DNA from: Candidatus Giovannonibacteria bacterium RIFCSPLOWO2_02_FULL_43_54
GTDB lineage: Bacteria > Patescibacteriota > Minisyncoccia > UBA11713 > 2-01-FULL-45-33
Assembly: GCA_001778875.1 (NCBI GenBank)
Contig: MFIK01000010.1
Location: 4,936 to 48,633 of the forward strand
Direction: 5' to 3'
Length of the DNA stretch: 43,698 bases
The notes beneath the pieces are model-generated. The model was not told the DNA's origin, searched no databases, and worked only from the letters and a program-made list of their open reading frames with translations. Numbering within the stretch: position 1 is the stretch's first letter; each line of letters opens with the position of its first letter. Of this stretch, positions 1-8,206 are shown in pieces. The position numbers were made by a program, and so were the translations under genes.

Positions 1-2
1 GC

Positions 3-116
3 GAAACCTGTCTTAAGGTTCGTTCTAAATCCGAGAGTAAGGTTTGTCCGGTTACCACTATGAAAGATTTGGTAAAAATGGTCGAGGAGTCGGATAAGGT
101 GTTAGTGTTCGGATAA
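3..116 (+). CDS. C-terminal end of an unidentified protein (partial)
   Basis: An open frame enters from the left edge and ends at TAA 114-116, giving 37 residues that finish in VEESDKVLVFG. The tail looks protein-like: alternating hydrophobic and charged residues followed by a helix (MKDLVKMVEE). It lies 61 bp upstream of a TreT-like glycosyltransferase on the same strand. A trehalose-6-phosphate phosphatase (HAD family) often ends in a short strand plus helix like this and would suit the neighbour, but that is inference from context; too little is visible for a firm call. Confidence 0.5.
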   Translation, partial: ETCLKVRSKSESKVCPVTTMKDLVKMVEESDKVLVFG

Positions 117-177
117 CGAGTAAAAAATTATTATAAGATTAAAATAAATCTACGAAAACTATAAAATCCATTAAATC

Positions 178-1452
178 ATGAGAAATGTGCCCCGAACATA
201 TCTTGAAAAAGTTATTCTTTCACAACAAGTGCGCCGGGCGGACTTTTTACGATTCATGTCGGCGCGCCAAAAAAAAGAATTATTAAAGCGCGCTTTTTAT
301 TTACGGGGCAAGAGGGTCGTGCATATCAATGCCGTAGCGGACGGCGGAGGCGTCGCTGAAATACTTGCAAGCCTCATTCCATATTTGCGTTCTTTGGGAG
401 TGGAAAGCGACTGGTATTTTATCAATCCCGATGTCGGTAAAAAGTTTTTTGAGATAACCAATAAAATCCATAATGCCCTGCAGGGCGCGCCGGTAAAAAT
501 TAGCGGCCGGGAGTGGGCTGAATATGAACGGGTGGGCAGATTAATCGCATCTGAATTAGATAAGATTGACTGTGATGTTCTAGTTATAAACGATCCCCAG
601 CTACTTCTCGCGGGACATTACGCGCATCTTAATAAACATAAAATATATTTTAGCCACATTGACACCTCTTCGGTTTTTAAACCGGTTTGGGAAAAAATTC
701 TTCCCGCCGTCGTGTCTTATCATCGAATTGTTTTCAGTAACCGCGATTTCGTGAATGGAAACCTGCCAGGCCGCAAAGTAAAAATTTTCACGCCGGCAAT
801 TGACCCGTTGGCCGCCAAACAAAAAATTGTCCCCCAAAAAGAAGCCCGCCTGTATCTTGAAAAACAAGGCGGCGTTCCCCAAAATTGCCCGCTCATCATT
901 CAAGTATCGCGTTTTGACATTTGGAAAAATCCAATGGGAGTTGTCCAATCTTTCCGAATAGTTCAAAACACATACCCTAGTGCGCAGCTGGCTTTGGTTG
1001 GTTTCAACATTGCCAAGGATAATCCTGCGGCGCATGTGATTTATAAAGATATCGCGGCAGTTGCCGGAAAATCCCGCGATATTTTTTTGTTTTTTGATCC
1101 GAAAGGAAAAGATGTTTTAGAATTTACCGTTATGGCGCAAAATGCGGCTGACGTCATTGTTCAAAATTCAACCAAAGAGGGATTTGGCTTGGTGGCAACA
1201 GAAGCAATGTGGAAACGACAAGCGGTAATCGGCGGCCCGGCTTCGGGAATTAGGAAACAGATTCGAAACGGTAAAAACGGCTTTATCGTGAAATCCCCCG
1301 AGGAAATGGCTCAAAAAATAATTTTTCTTTTATCCCGTCCTGCGAAAAGAAAGAGACTGGGGAATTCAGCGAGAAAAACTGTTTTAGAGAATTTTTTATT
1401 TCCTCGTCTGGTTTTGGATCATCTTAAGCTTTACCGGTCTTGTTTAAAATAA
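178..1452 (+). CDS. GT4 glycosyltransferase, trehalose synthase (TreT)-like
   Basis: A 424-aa GT-B fold glycosyltransferase. The N-terminal domain carries the glycine-rich GGGVAEIL (residues 56-63) after a beta strand (KRVVHINAVADGG), and NDPQ near 138-141. The C-terminal nucleotide-sugar domain has QVSRFDIWKNP (242-252) and the acidic E-x7-E type motif EGFGLVATEAMWK (334-346). GGGVAE near the N-terminus followed by this C-terminal pattern is typical of the TreT trehalose glycosyltransferring synthase group, which joins NDP-glucose and glucose; other GT4 enzymes cannot be excluded. No signal peptide or membrane span, so cytoplasmic. There is no clear Shine-Dalgarno before ATG 178. A protease gene follows after about 70 bp. 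Confidence 0.75.
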   Translation: MRNVPRTYLEKVILSQQVRRADFLRFMSARQKKELLKRAFYLRGKRVVHINAVADGGGVAEILASLIPYLRSLGVESDWYFINPDVGKKFFEITNKIHNALQGAPVKISGREWAEYERVGRLIASELDKIDCDVLVINDPQLLLAGHYAHLNKHKIYFSHIDTSSVFKPVWEKILPAVVSYHRIVFSNRDFVNGNLPGRKVKIFTPAIDPLAAKQKIVPQKEARLYLEKQGGVPQNCPLIIQVSRFDIWKNPMGVVQSFRIVQNTYPSAQLALVGFNIAKDNPAAHVIYKDIAAVAGKSRDIFLFFDPKGKDVLEFTVMAQNAADVIVQNSTKEGFGLVATEAMWKRQAVIGGPASGIRKQIRNGKNGFIVKSPEEMAQKIIFLLSRPAKRKRLGNSARKTVLENFLFPRLVLDHLKLYRSCLK

Positions 1453-1523
1453 AATCAGATGATACTTTATAAAATGCGTGACAATAGTCGTAAGTCGCGA
1501 ATTTAAGTTCTTAAATTATAACC

Positions 1524-2858
1524 ATGACAATAAAATTACGAGTTATCACAGATTCTCTGCTTATTCTGGCTCTTGTCTTTGGACTGGCAGTGTTCGGCGG
1601 ACTTGCGACACAGGCGGTTTCGGCGGGCTCACCGCAGACAGCCAGTATCCCGGAACGGGTAATTGTAATCTTTAACCACGCAATCAACGAGGATGCGAGA
1701 GCCGCTCTTGAAAATGCAGGCGGCCGAGTGCTTAAAGAACTTCCGCTCGTAAACGGCGCAGTTGTGCTTTTGCCGAATGAGGCGGCCGCATCTGATATCG
1801 GTACTTTGGCGGGCGTTCGTTCCATTGAAAAGGACGCGTTGGTTTTTGCTTTGAAGCCACCGGAAGGTTGTACTCCATGGCCTGATTGCAAGAACGGTGG
1901 AGGTGATGGCGGTTCTACCCAACCGGCAGAAGTGCTTGAGTGGGGCGTTGATCGTATTGATGCCGATCTTGCCTGGAGTGCGAGCTCAACGGCAAGCAGG
2001 GGCACTTCTGTAAAGGTGGCAGTTATTGATACCGGAATAGATAAAGACCACGCCGATTTGACGGGCAATATAAAAGGGGGTGTGAATTTCGTTGCTCCGA
2101 ATAGCGGACCGCCGTGGACGCGCGTTGTCGATCCTGAAAAGTGGGACGATGACAACGGACACGGAACGCATGTAGCCGGTATTGTTGCCGCGGCAGATAA
2201 CGAAATCGGCGTCATCGGCGTTGCGCCCGAAGCGCATCTTTGGGCAGTGAAAGTTCTTGACCGCAACGGCTCGGGATATACGAGTGATGTGATTGACGGA
2301 ATTACTTGGGCGATGAATAACGGCATGCAGGTTATAAATATGAGTTTGGGCACAGCAAGCGACATTCAAGCAATGCATGACGCGGTTGATGCCGCGTATG
2401 CTGCCGGCGTTGTGATCGTTGCCGCGGCCGGAAACTCTGGCGATGGCGATGGTTCTACGAACGAGGTGATTTACCCCGCCAAGTATTCTTCGGTGATTGC
2501 CGTTGCCGCTACGGACAACAACGACTTGATAGCGTATTTCAGTTCAGATGGAGCAGAGGTTGAATTGGCAGCTCCCGGCGTGAGTATTCGCTCAACTTGG
2601 AATGACGGTCTCTACAACACCATTAGCGGAACTTCAATGGCATCTCCGCATGTTGCTGGAGCCGTTGCTTTAGTGCTTGCAACTGCAGTGCAGTCAGCAT
2701 ATGACGTTGATGTAGACGGCGCATGGGACCCTGCAGAAGTACGCGCAGCGCTTCAGGCGGCCGCGGATGATCTGGGAACCGCAGGACACGACAACTTCTA
2801 CGGATATGGATTGGTTGACGCAGAAGAAAATGTGACAGGAATCCAGACAAACCCATAA
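1524..2858 (+). CDS. Secreted subtilisin-like serine protease (S8)
   Basis: 444 aa. Residues 1-34 form a signal peptide (hydrophobic core 12-30, small residues before a likely cleavage after AVSA). Residues about 45-108 look like an I9 inhibitor propeptide. The S8 catalytic domain shows Asp169 in VAVIDTGID, His213 in NGHGTHVAG, oxyanion Asn303 in AAAGNSG, and Ser371 in SGTSMASPHVAG, so the full triad is present and the enzyme should be active. A short Cys-containing linker (CTPWPDC, 116-122) with a glycine-rich stretch separates propeptide and catalytic domain. No C-terminal anchor or sorting domain follows, so it is probably released or held in the periplasm/envelope. It ends at a double hairpin terminator. 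Likely roles are peptide scavenging or processing of surface proteins (inference). Confidence 0.93.
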   Translation: MTIKLRVITDSLLILALVFGLAVFGGLATQAVSAGSPQTASIPERVIVIFNHAINEDARAALENAGGRVLKELPLVNGAVVLLPNEAAASDIGTLAGVRSIEKDALVFALKPPEGCTPWPDCKNGGGDGGSTQPAEVLEWGVDRIDADLAWSASSTASRGTSVKVAVIDTGIDKDHADLTGNIKGGVNFVAPNSGPPWTRVVDPEKWDDDNGHGTHVAGIVAAADNEIGVIGVAPEAHLWAVKVLDRNGSGYTSDVIDGITWAMNNGMQVINMSLGTASDIQAMHDAVDAAYAAGVVIVAAAGNSGDGDGSTNEVIYPAKYSSVIAVAATDNNDLIAYFSSDGAEVELAAPGVSIRSTWNDGLYNTISGTSMASPHVAGAVALVLATAVQSAYDVDVDGAWDPAEVRAALQAAADDLGTAGHDNFYGYGLVDAEENVTGIQTNP

Positions 2859-2885
2859 ACCCTTTGGTCTCAAGTTCATACACAA

Positions 2886-2948
2886 CCAAAAAGCACCTAC
2901 TGGGGCTTTTTGGTACATGAAAAACCACCGGCTAAAGCTGGTGGTTTT
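2886..2948. terminator. Two adjacent hairpin terminators, probably bidirectional
   Basis: First hairpin: CCAAAAAGC (2886-2894) pairs perfectly with GCTTTTTGG (2905-2913). Second: AAAACCACCGGC (2921-2932), loop TAAA, GCTGGTGGTTTT (2937-2948), 12 pairs with one G-T. A/T runs on both sides would serve the subtilase on + and the hypothetical gene at 2951 on -. Confidence 0.85.
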
Positions 2949-2950
2949 TA

Positions 2951-3364
2951 CTAATTGAAATCCATATTCGGATACGCTTTGATCAGCTTTTCTAATGCAT
3001 CACTATCGCCCAGCATACGCAGTGCTTCGGCAAACAAATGCTGGTCACCCATTTGTCCGTGATGGTTGTTGCCGCCCGGTTTTTGGTAGCTTCGCAACAC
3101 CGCAAAGAGCTTAGCTCTCGGATCTACTGTGCCTTTCTCATTTTCTAGCTCTATTCCGGCGTGTCTAGCTATCGCTCCGGCCTCTATTACGAATTCTCCA
3201 CTTTCCTTGCTAGCCGCCATTTCTTTATGCAGAGCGTCTTCATAATCTGCTCTGTTTATAATACCGCCAAGCTCGCGATATTTGTCGTAAGTATCAGCGT
3301 TCTTTTCGGTATACTTCATATAGCCCACATCTTCATATATGTCTTCTTTGCCTTCTCTCATCAT
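2951..3364 (-). CDS. Hypothetical protein, 137 aa
   Basis: I do not recognise this family. The protein is highly charged and mostly helical: an acidic N-terminus (KEDIYEDVGY), a central Lys/Glu-rich helix, a histidine-glycine stretch NNHHGQMGDQH near residues 98-109 and a C-terminal helix ending in YPNMDF. No signal peptide or membrane segment. It ends 2 bp from a strong terminator, which supports a real gene. The start is uncertain: two ATGs in tandem at 3359-3364 have no Shine-Dalgarno. It is divergent from the Nudix gene region on the right. Confidence 0.55.
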   Translation of the reverse strand: MMREGKEDIYEDVGYMKYTEKNADTYDKYRELGGIINRADYEDALHKEMAASKESGEFVIEAGAIARHAGIELENEKGTVDPRAKLFAVLRSYQKPGGNNHHGQMGDQHLFAEALRMLGDSDALEKLIKAYPNMDFN

Positions 3365-3460
3365 CTAATAATACATAATTTTTTGCAAATACAAAAACAC
3401 CCGGAAACCGTAACTATATATGAAGCAGGGAAGTTCTATTTATCAGAAAAAGTATTCAAA

Positions 3461-4014
3461 TTGCCAAAATTAAAGGTTTTACGGGATGAGGTTGTTTTTG
3501 ACGGCGCTTTTATAAGAACGATCAAAAGGCATTTTAAGGATAAAAAGGCCGCGAGCAGATTTGGGAGATGGTTGAACGGAAAAATTGCAAAAGGATAGTT
3601 GTCATTGCCGCAATCACGCCGGAGAAGGAAATTATTTTGGAAAAGATCTTTCGCGTGCCATTCAAGGATTATATTATCGAGTTGCCTGCTGGCCTCATGG
3701 ATATAGAAGGGGAATCCGAAGAATCTGCCGCGAAGAGGGAACTCCTGGAAGAGACCGGCTATGCGATTGATGAAATGTTGTTTCTGGACGCAGGCCCATT
3801 TAATACCGGACTTCTCAAAGATGAGCTTGCAATATATCTTGGCTTGAATGCGCGAAAAATCAAAGAACCCGAACTCGAGAGCTCTGAGGATTTGACGGTC
3901 ATAAAGGTGCCTCTGAAAAATCTGCTGAATTTTTTGGCAACAAGCCGTTTAAAACATGACATAAAAATTCCCGCTGTTTTAGCGCATTTGGCTGCGCGCG
4001 GCCTATTTATATAG
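3461..4014 (+). pseudogene. Nudix hydrolase (ADP-ribose pyrophosphatase-like), apparent frameshift near 3541-3547
   Basis: The uninterrupted part, ATG 3568 to 4014 (148 aa), carries a Nudix box GLMDIEGESEESAAKRELLEETGY, with one extra residue between G and the first E. It is preceded by the ELPAG that is usual in ADP-ribose pyrophosphatases. Upstream of ATG 3568 the same frame reads GREQIWEMVER back to a stop at 3541-3543. The +1-displaced frame reads KVLRDEVVFDGAFIRTIKRH and then KDKK, as expected for the N-terminal sheet of this family. Joining the two frames at the A5 run (3542-3546) would give a normal-length enzyme starting at TTG 3461 or further upstream. This is either a real lesion, an assembly indel, or a short active version from 3568. 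The start of the upstream half is unclear. Confidence 0.7.
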
Positions 4015-4608
4015 GCCGTTTTTCTTTATGTACGCGGATATTTTCGGAAGGAGATAGGGGATACCGGAATATCCTTTTTTGATGAAATTGCGGATGATGG
4101 TGCTTGAAATGTTCACCCAGACAATATCTTTGTCCACCAACTTTATATTCGGCGGAAGTTTATCGGGAACTTTTGTTTCCGGTTTTCTTATTGCCAGAAA
4201 ATTCGCATTGTTCCAGAGCTCGTTGCCTTTTATCCAGTCATAGCGGATATTCCACAAAAGTTCGGATCCTATTAGAAAATAGAATTTATTGCCGGGATAT
4301 TTTTTTTCCAGTTCAATTTTTGTATCATAAGTCGTCGTCAGTCCGGGGCGGTCGAGTTCCAGCATTGAAATTTTAACAGGCACCGCCGAGCGTCCAGAGA
4401 ACTCGCGTATAAGTATATTCAGCATTTTGACGCGATGTTTGCCGGGCGTACCGATGTGCTTATCCTTTCTTTCAGAAGACGGCATTATCCAAATTTCATC
4501 GCATTCAAAATTCCGCAAAACGGCCTCGATAGCTATCGCGTGCCCGATGTGAGGTGGATTGAACGACCCTCCGTAGATTACTATTTTCTTGCGTTTTTCA
4601 GTTGACAT
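4003..4608 (-). CDS. nadD: Nicotinate-nucleotide adenylyltransferase
   Basis: Transfers AMP from ATP to nicotinate mononucleotide, giving deamido-NAD, the step between PncB and NadE. The 201-aa form starting at MSTEKRKKIV has the nucleotidyltransferase signature GGSFNPPHIGH (13-23) and the C-terminal ISSTIIR (167-173), both diagnostic for NadD. Longer starts up to 4680 exist but run over the divergent gene's start and add no conserved sequence. There is no Shine-Dalgarno before 4608. The 3' end overlaps the convergent Nudix gene by 12 bp. It belongs to the NAD salvage block but has no NrtR-type palindrome upstream. Confidence 0.9.
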   Translation of the reverse strand: MSTEKRKKIVIYGGSFNPPHIGHAIAIEAVLRNFECDEIWIMPSSERKDKHIGTPGKHRVKMLNILIREFSGRSAVPVKISMLELDRPGLTTTYDTKIELEKKYPGNKFYFLIGSELLWNIRYDWIKGNELWNNANFLAIRKPETKVPDKLPPNIKLVDKDIVWVNISSTIIRNFIKKGYSGIPYLLPKISAYIKKNGLYK

Positions 4609-4660
4609 TTTAATATCATTATGATAAACTAATTTCAGAATATTTGAAAGGGGATGCATT

Positions 4661-5620
4661 ATGATCATATTCTCTTGCAAAACAATGAAGCAGCTTGCCG
4701 ATAAGATTTACGCTGAATTGTGTGCGTTATCTGCCAGACGATTGAATATTGAGCCACGGCCCAGACTTGGAAAAATAAACTGGGACGAATTTGAAAAAAG
4801 CTGGCCGAATTATTCAATTGAAAATCCTGAAGGTACGGTGCGAGGTAAAGATGTTGTTTTTATCATGCACATGCCTGCTCCGGAAGATGTTTTCAAGCAG
4901 CTAGCTGTTGCGTGCGCGTTTCCGAGATATTTGGCAAAGAGTCTTAAGATAGTTCTGCCTCTGTTTCCAACCGGTACAATGGAACGCATTCAAAAATCGG
5001 GTGGAATTGCCACCGCAAAGACCTTGGCGCGTGAATTATCTCAAGTTCCGCTTACATGCACAGGGCCGGTTGAGCTCATGATGTTTGATCTACATGCTTC
5101 CGTCGAAAGATTTTATTTCTCCGATAATATTTTGCCTGATCCGCAGAGTGCCTTGCCTATCTTAAAAGAGAGAATACGGTCCATGGATGGTGTAGCAATT
5201 ACATTCCCTGACGAGGGTTCTTATAAGCGCTTTGGGCAGGAATTTGAAGAATATCCCATGATACTTTGCTATAAAAAGCGCCGGGGTGCAGACCGAAAGG
5301 TCACGATCGTTGAAGGTGATCCTGCAGGAAAAAATGTCTTGATCGTAGATGATCTCTCGCTGACAGCCGGTACAATGGTTGAGTGCGCCAAAGCCGTTCG
5401 TATATTCGGGCCATTGAGCATATCCGGATACGTGACCCATCCCGTTTTTCACGACGATAGCTGGCAAAAAATTATAAATTGCGGTATCTTTACTAAATTC
5501 TGGGTGACCGATTCGTGCCCATTTACCACTAATACAGTTTTTGATCCATTCAGAATAAACTCGTCGCTATTCGAAGTTCTTTCTCTCGCTCCGACTATCG
5601 CCAAAATTTTAGCCAGCTAG
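4661..5620 (+). CDS. Ribose-phosphate pyrophosphokinase, plant class II-like
   Basis: 319 aa, made of two phosphoribosyltransferase-type domains. It shows RGKDVVFI (61-68), FPTGTMER (102-109), IATAKTLAREL (116-126), FDLHASVERFYF (142-153), TFPDEGSYKRF (181-191), the PRPP loop VLIVDDLSLTAGTM (226-239), YVTHPVF (257-263) and FWVTDSC near 282. PTGT-ER, the DLHA-ERFYF block, FPD-G--KRF, ITDSC-like and FEVLSL are what I remember from the plant class II enzymes rather than from bacterial Prs (DLHA-QIQGFF). The PRPP loop has TAGT where TGGT is usual. It would supply PRPP to PncB, encoded next door. The start has GAAAGGGG about 10 nt upstream. A strong terminator follows. Confidence 0.8.
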   Translation: MIIFSCKTMKQLADKIYAELCALSARRLNIEPRPRLGKINWDEFEKSWPNYSIENPEGTVRGKDVVFIMHMPAPEDVFKQLAVACAFPRYLAKSLKIVLPLFPTGTMERIQKSGGIATAKTLARELSQVPLTCTGPVELMMFDLHASVERFYFSDNILPDPQSALPILKERIRSMDGVAITFPDEGSYKRFGQEFEEYPMILCYKKRRGADRKVTIVEGDPAGKNVLIVDDLSLTAGTMVECAKAVRIFGPLSISGYVTHPVFHDDSWQKIINCGIFTKFWVTDSCPFTTNTVFDPFRINSSLFEVLSLAPTIAKILAS

Positions 5621-5628
5621 AAAATTAA

Positions 5629-5663
5629 ACCCCGCTCCAGCATAGCCGAGGCGGGGTGTTTTT
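5629..5663. terminator. Bidirectional terminator between the PRPP synthetase gene and pncB
   Basis: CCCCGC (5630-5635) pairs with GCGGGG (5651-5656), with flanking A-T pairs, followed on + by TGTTTTTT and preceded by an A-rich stretch. It lies between two convergent stop codons. Confidence 0.8.
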
Positions 5664-6928
5664 TAATATGTGCACGACTCATTGAGAGTTACGGTGTGTC
5701 CGAAAATTTTTTTGAATCTTTCGATGTCTTCGGGCTTTCCCATTGCCTTGGCAAGATTGTCGGAAAGCTTTACTGTGCCGTGTCCGTTGGATTCAACGAG
5801 TTTGATGACCATCGATAAAGGGCTAAATCCAAGATCATTGGTCAGGTTCGTCCCCCAGCCATAAGTTGTTCTGAAGGACGCGATCTTTATCTTATTGCGG
5901 AAATGGTTCGTGATCTTGACCATTGTATCTATATCCAAGCCATCGCTGAAAACGATAAATTTGGTCTTTGGGTCGATGCCGTGTTTTTTATAGAACCTAA
6001 GAGCCTTTTCGCCGAATTCAATCGGGTCTCCAGAATCTTGGCGAAGCCCCTTCCACTTTTCAGCCTGTTCTTTGGTCATATCGCTGAAGAAAAAATCGGA
6101 ACCGTAAGTATCTGTAAGGGCAATAGAAAGACCAAATCCATATTCATCCCACCAATCCTCTAAAACTTTGTTGTGGGAAGCGCGAATTTCATCATCGTCG
6201 CCGTGCATAACTCCAGACACACCCATATCTGTCTCATGAGCGTTGGTTCCCATAGAGAGAAGGTTGCAGTTATTGGCAAGGAGCACATTGGAAGTTCCAA
6301 GAAGCTGATTTGGGATTTCCGCCGCCAATGTATGTACGACATATTTCTGCCAATCACGGCTGAAGCGCCTGCGTGTTCCGAAATCGCTGAATGTGATTTT
6401 CGGATTTGCGCGGAGTTTTTTGATCTTCTCTGCGAGCCGAAGCTTGCCGGTTGCGTATACGATGTCCTGTTCAAAAGAAGTTTTCTCCGCCATCAAGGCT
6501 CTGTAATAAAGCTCATTGATAATGGAGAGAACTAAAGTTTCCCAATAAATTGCCTCGGACCAAAGTCCTTCAAATGTCAGTTCGTAGTCGTCGCCGACGC
6601 GTTTAAGTTCGTATGGAGGAAGTTTCAGATTTTTCAAAAACTCAAGATAATCTTCTTTGAACATCCGCTCACTGTATTCGTTTGTTCCGCGCAAGTAATG
6701 AAGTTCGCTCGACCTGAATTTTAAAGTTCGAACGTGATCGAGTTCATAGCGGAGATAGTCTTCCTTAACGCAAGCTGCTAAATGCACATCTTTCGTGCGC
6801 ACCTTAAGAGCATATTTAACATGGACATCCGGATATCTGTGAAAAATAAGCTGGCCCATCGTGAACTTATAAAAATCAATGTCCAGCATGGATTCAATAA
6901 TGAATTTCGGAAGTTCTATTGCATTCAT
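5663..6928 (-). CDS. pncB: Nicotinate phosphoribosyltransferase
   Basis: Condenses nicotinate with PRPP to nicotinate mononucleotide, using ATP. 421 aa, the normal size for the short PncB class. Visible family motifs: FYKFTMGQ (19-26), SDFGTRRRFS (181-190), LLGTSNVLLA (209-218), GTNAHE with the regulatory/catalytic His231, LTDTYGSDFF (271-280), RQDSGDP (296-302) and FSDGLD further on. Its ATG overlaps the pncA stop as ATGA (6925-6928), so the two are co-transcribed and translationally coupled. The operon is headed by an NrtR-type operator at 7557-7575. Confidence 0.95.
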   Translation of the reverse strand: MNAIELPKFIIESMLDIDFYKFTMGQLIFHRYPDVHVKYALKVRTKDVHLAACVKEDYLRYELDHVRTLKFRSSELHYLRGTNEYSERMFKEDYLEFLKNLKLPPYELKRVGDDYELTFEGLWSEAIYWETLVLSIINELYYRALMAEKTSFEQDIVYATGKLRLAEKIKKLRANPKITFSDFGTRRRFSRDWQKYVVHTLAAEIPNQLLGTSNVLLANNCNLLSMGTNAHETDMGVSGVMHGDDDEIRASHNKVLEDWWDEYGFGLSIALTDTYGSDFFFSDMTKEQAEKWKGLRQDSGDPIEFGEKALRFYKKHGIDPKTKFIVFSDGLDIDTMVKITNHFRNKIKIASFRTTYGWGTNLTNDLGFSPLSMVIKLVESNGHGTVKLSDNLAKAMGKPEDIERFKKIFGHTVTLNESCTY

Positions 6929-7536
6929 CCCAGCACCTTCTTCGTCGTGATGACTTTCGCGCCGGCTTTTTTCATTTCTTTTATTGCTTTCGCGCCATCG
7001 GTAGGCTTCAAATTAACCGCGCGTACAGCGTCCTCCAAAAGGTAAACCTTAAAACCGAGTTTCAGCGCGTCGAGCACGGTTGCTTTCACGCAGTAATCCG
7101 TGGCAAGTCCGCCGATGTAGAGATCTGTAACATGTTCACTTGTGAGCAGTTCTTCCAGGTTTTGCCCGGCGTAATTGACACCGCCAAAACCGGAATAAGA
7201 TGTTTCATCCTCGTCTTCAGTCATTCCTTTAGAAATGATCTCGGCGCCGATGAAGCGCAGGTCATCATGAAAACAGGCTCCAAAGGTGTGCTGGACGCAG
7301 TGCGGAGGCCAGACGCCGCCGAAGTCTTTGAAATGCTTGGTTTTCTCCGGATGCCAATCCCGCGTCGCAAAAACTGGGAATCCCTTCGCGTAAAATAACT
7401 CCGCTCTAGAATTTAAAGGTGCTACAACCTCATCCCCGCGGGGGACAGCGAGGCTTCCACCGTGGCAAAAATCGTTCTGTGCGTCCACGATAATCAACGC
7501 GGACCTCTTTACCTCTTTTTTCATTCGTTTTAGCAT
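6925..7536 (-). CDS. pncA: Nicotinamidase
   Basis: Deamidates nicotinamide to nicotinate, the first salvage step. 203 aa isochorismatase-like hydrolase with the Asp-Lys-Cys triad visible: Asp18 in IIVDAQNDF, Lys103 in IISKG and Cys149 in TDYCVKAT. Metal ligands fit Asp60 and His62 (TRDWHP) and His79 (WPPHCV). The start at 7536 is supported by GGAGGGAG about 6 nt upstream, one of the few strong ribosome binding sites outside the 28.9-31.6 kb region. First gene of pncA-pncB. The promoter on this strand has TTGACA (7596-7601) and TATAGT (7572-7577) with 18 bp between, and the -10 is overlapped by a 19-bp palindrome. Confidence 0.95.
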   Translation of the reverse strand: MLKRMKKEVKRSALIIVDAQNDFCHGGSLAVPRGDEVVAPLNSRAELFYAKGFPVFATRDWHPEKTKHFKDFGGVWPPHCVQHTFGACFHDDLRFIGAEIISKGMTEDEDETSYSGFGGVNYAGQNLEELLTSEHVTDLYIGGLATDYCVKATVLDALKLGFKVYLLEDAVRAVNLKPTDGAKAIKEMKKAGAKVITTKKVLG

Positions 7537-7556
7537 ATCTAGCTCCCTCCTTGATT

Positions 7557-7575
7557 TAGTGTTCTAAATACACTA
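7557..7575. promoter_or_regulatory. NrtR-type operator of the pncA-pncB promoter
   Basis: TAGTGTTCTAAATACACTA: perfect 6-bp arms TAGTGT/ACACTA around a 7-bp centre. The same arms and spacing occur at 10916-10934. It overlaps the minus-strand -10 (7572-7577), the expected position for repression. A lone half-site AACACTA recurs at 7661-7667. Assignment to NrtR rests on the linked nrtR gene and the pathway (inference). Confidence 0.8.
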
Positions 7576-7702
7576 TATATCTATATCTAGAACAATGTCA
7601 ATGTTCGCAAGGTTTCCTGCTTGCATTCCTAGCATTTTCCCATATTTTTGTCAACTGAAAAACACTATATCTAACTAAAGCTTTGCACAATAGTTTTATT
7701 TT

Positions 7703-8206
7703 TTATTTTTTAACCATGGCCATTCGGATGAGGTCGTGGTATTGGCCGCGCCAATAGTATTCGTCTTTGAGAATTCCTTCTTTTTTGAAACCAAGCTTTT
7801 GGTAGATGTGCCATGCTTTTTTATTCGTTACCCAGCAGACACCCCAGACTTTGTGGAGTTTTAACCTAGAGAAGGCGATATGCAAAAGATGCCCGATAGC
7901 TTCCTCTGCGAAGCCGTTGCCCCAGTTTTCTTTGGTTATGAATACAGAGAACCTGCCGAATTTGTTCGGCCAGCTGATCTGATTTATGGAACACTGGCCG
8001 ATATAGGCGTTATCGGCTCTGCAGAATATTGAAAAAGCAAAATCGTTTTTGCCGGCAATGACCTTCTTGATAAATTTAAGCTCTTCTTTTTTAGTAAAAC
8101 CCTTGAAGTTCTGGAAGTTTTTAACGACGTCCGGATCATTGACCCATTTCATTATATTTTCTATATCTTCCTTTTTGAGGGGTTTTAAAATGAGACGATT
8201 TTGCAT
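7703..8206 (-). CDS. GNAT acetyltransferase, RimJ/RimL type
   Basis: 167 aa with the RimL/RimJ-like layout: RLILKPLKKEDIENIMKW at the N-terminus, IGQCSINQISW (beta 2-3), the acetyl-CoA loop region ENWGNGFAEEAIGHLL, and the C-terminal NKKAWHIYQKLGFKKEG that marks the family. The substrate is unknown; relatives acetylate protein N-termini or small molecules. ATG 8204-8206 overlaps the nrtR stop as TGATG, so it is the third gene of nadE-nrtR-GNAT. A TTG at 8209 is an alternative start. Its role in the NAD operon is unclear; it may simply be co-regulated. Confidence 0.85.
   Translation of the reverse strand: MQNRLILKPLKKEDIENIMKWVNDPDVVKNFQNFKGFTKKEELKFIKKVIAGKNDFAFSIFCRADNAYIGQCSINQISWPNKFGRFSVFITKENWGNGFAEEAIGHLLHIAFSRLKLHKVWGVCWVTNKKAWHIYQKLGFKKEGILKDEYYWRGQYHDLIRMAMVKK

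Noticed and set aside
1478-1675. 65-aa frame overlapping the subtilase start
   Set aside because: Overlaps the signal-peptide coding region in another frame and has no gene-like features.
3539-3548. Programmed -1 frameshifting in the Nudix gene
   Set aside because: T-AAA-AAG is not a good slippery heptamer and no downstream stem was seen; an indel is simpler.
3161-3598. 145-aa plus-strand frame as a separate gene
   Set aside because: Its first two thirds are antisense to the 137-aa gene and look like a shadow; only its last part resembles the N-terminus of the Nudix protein, so it was treated as one half of a frameshifted gene.
7661-7672. Third NrtR operator
   Set aside because: Only the ACACTA half is present; the other arm does not match TAGTGT.
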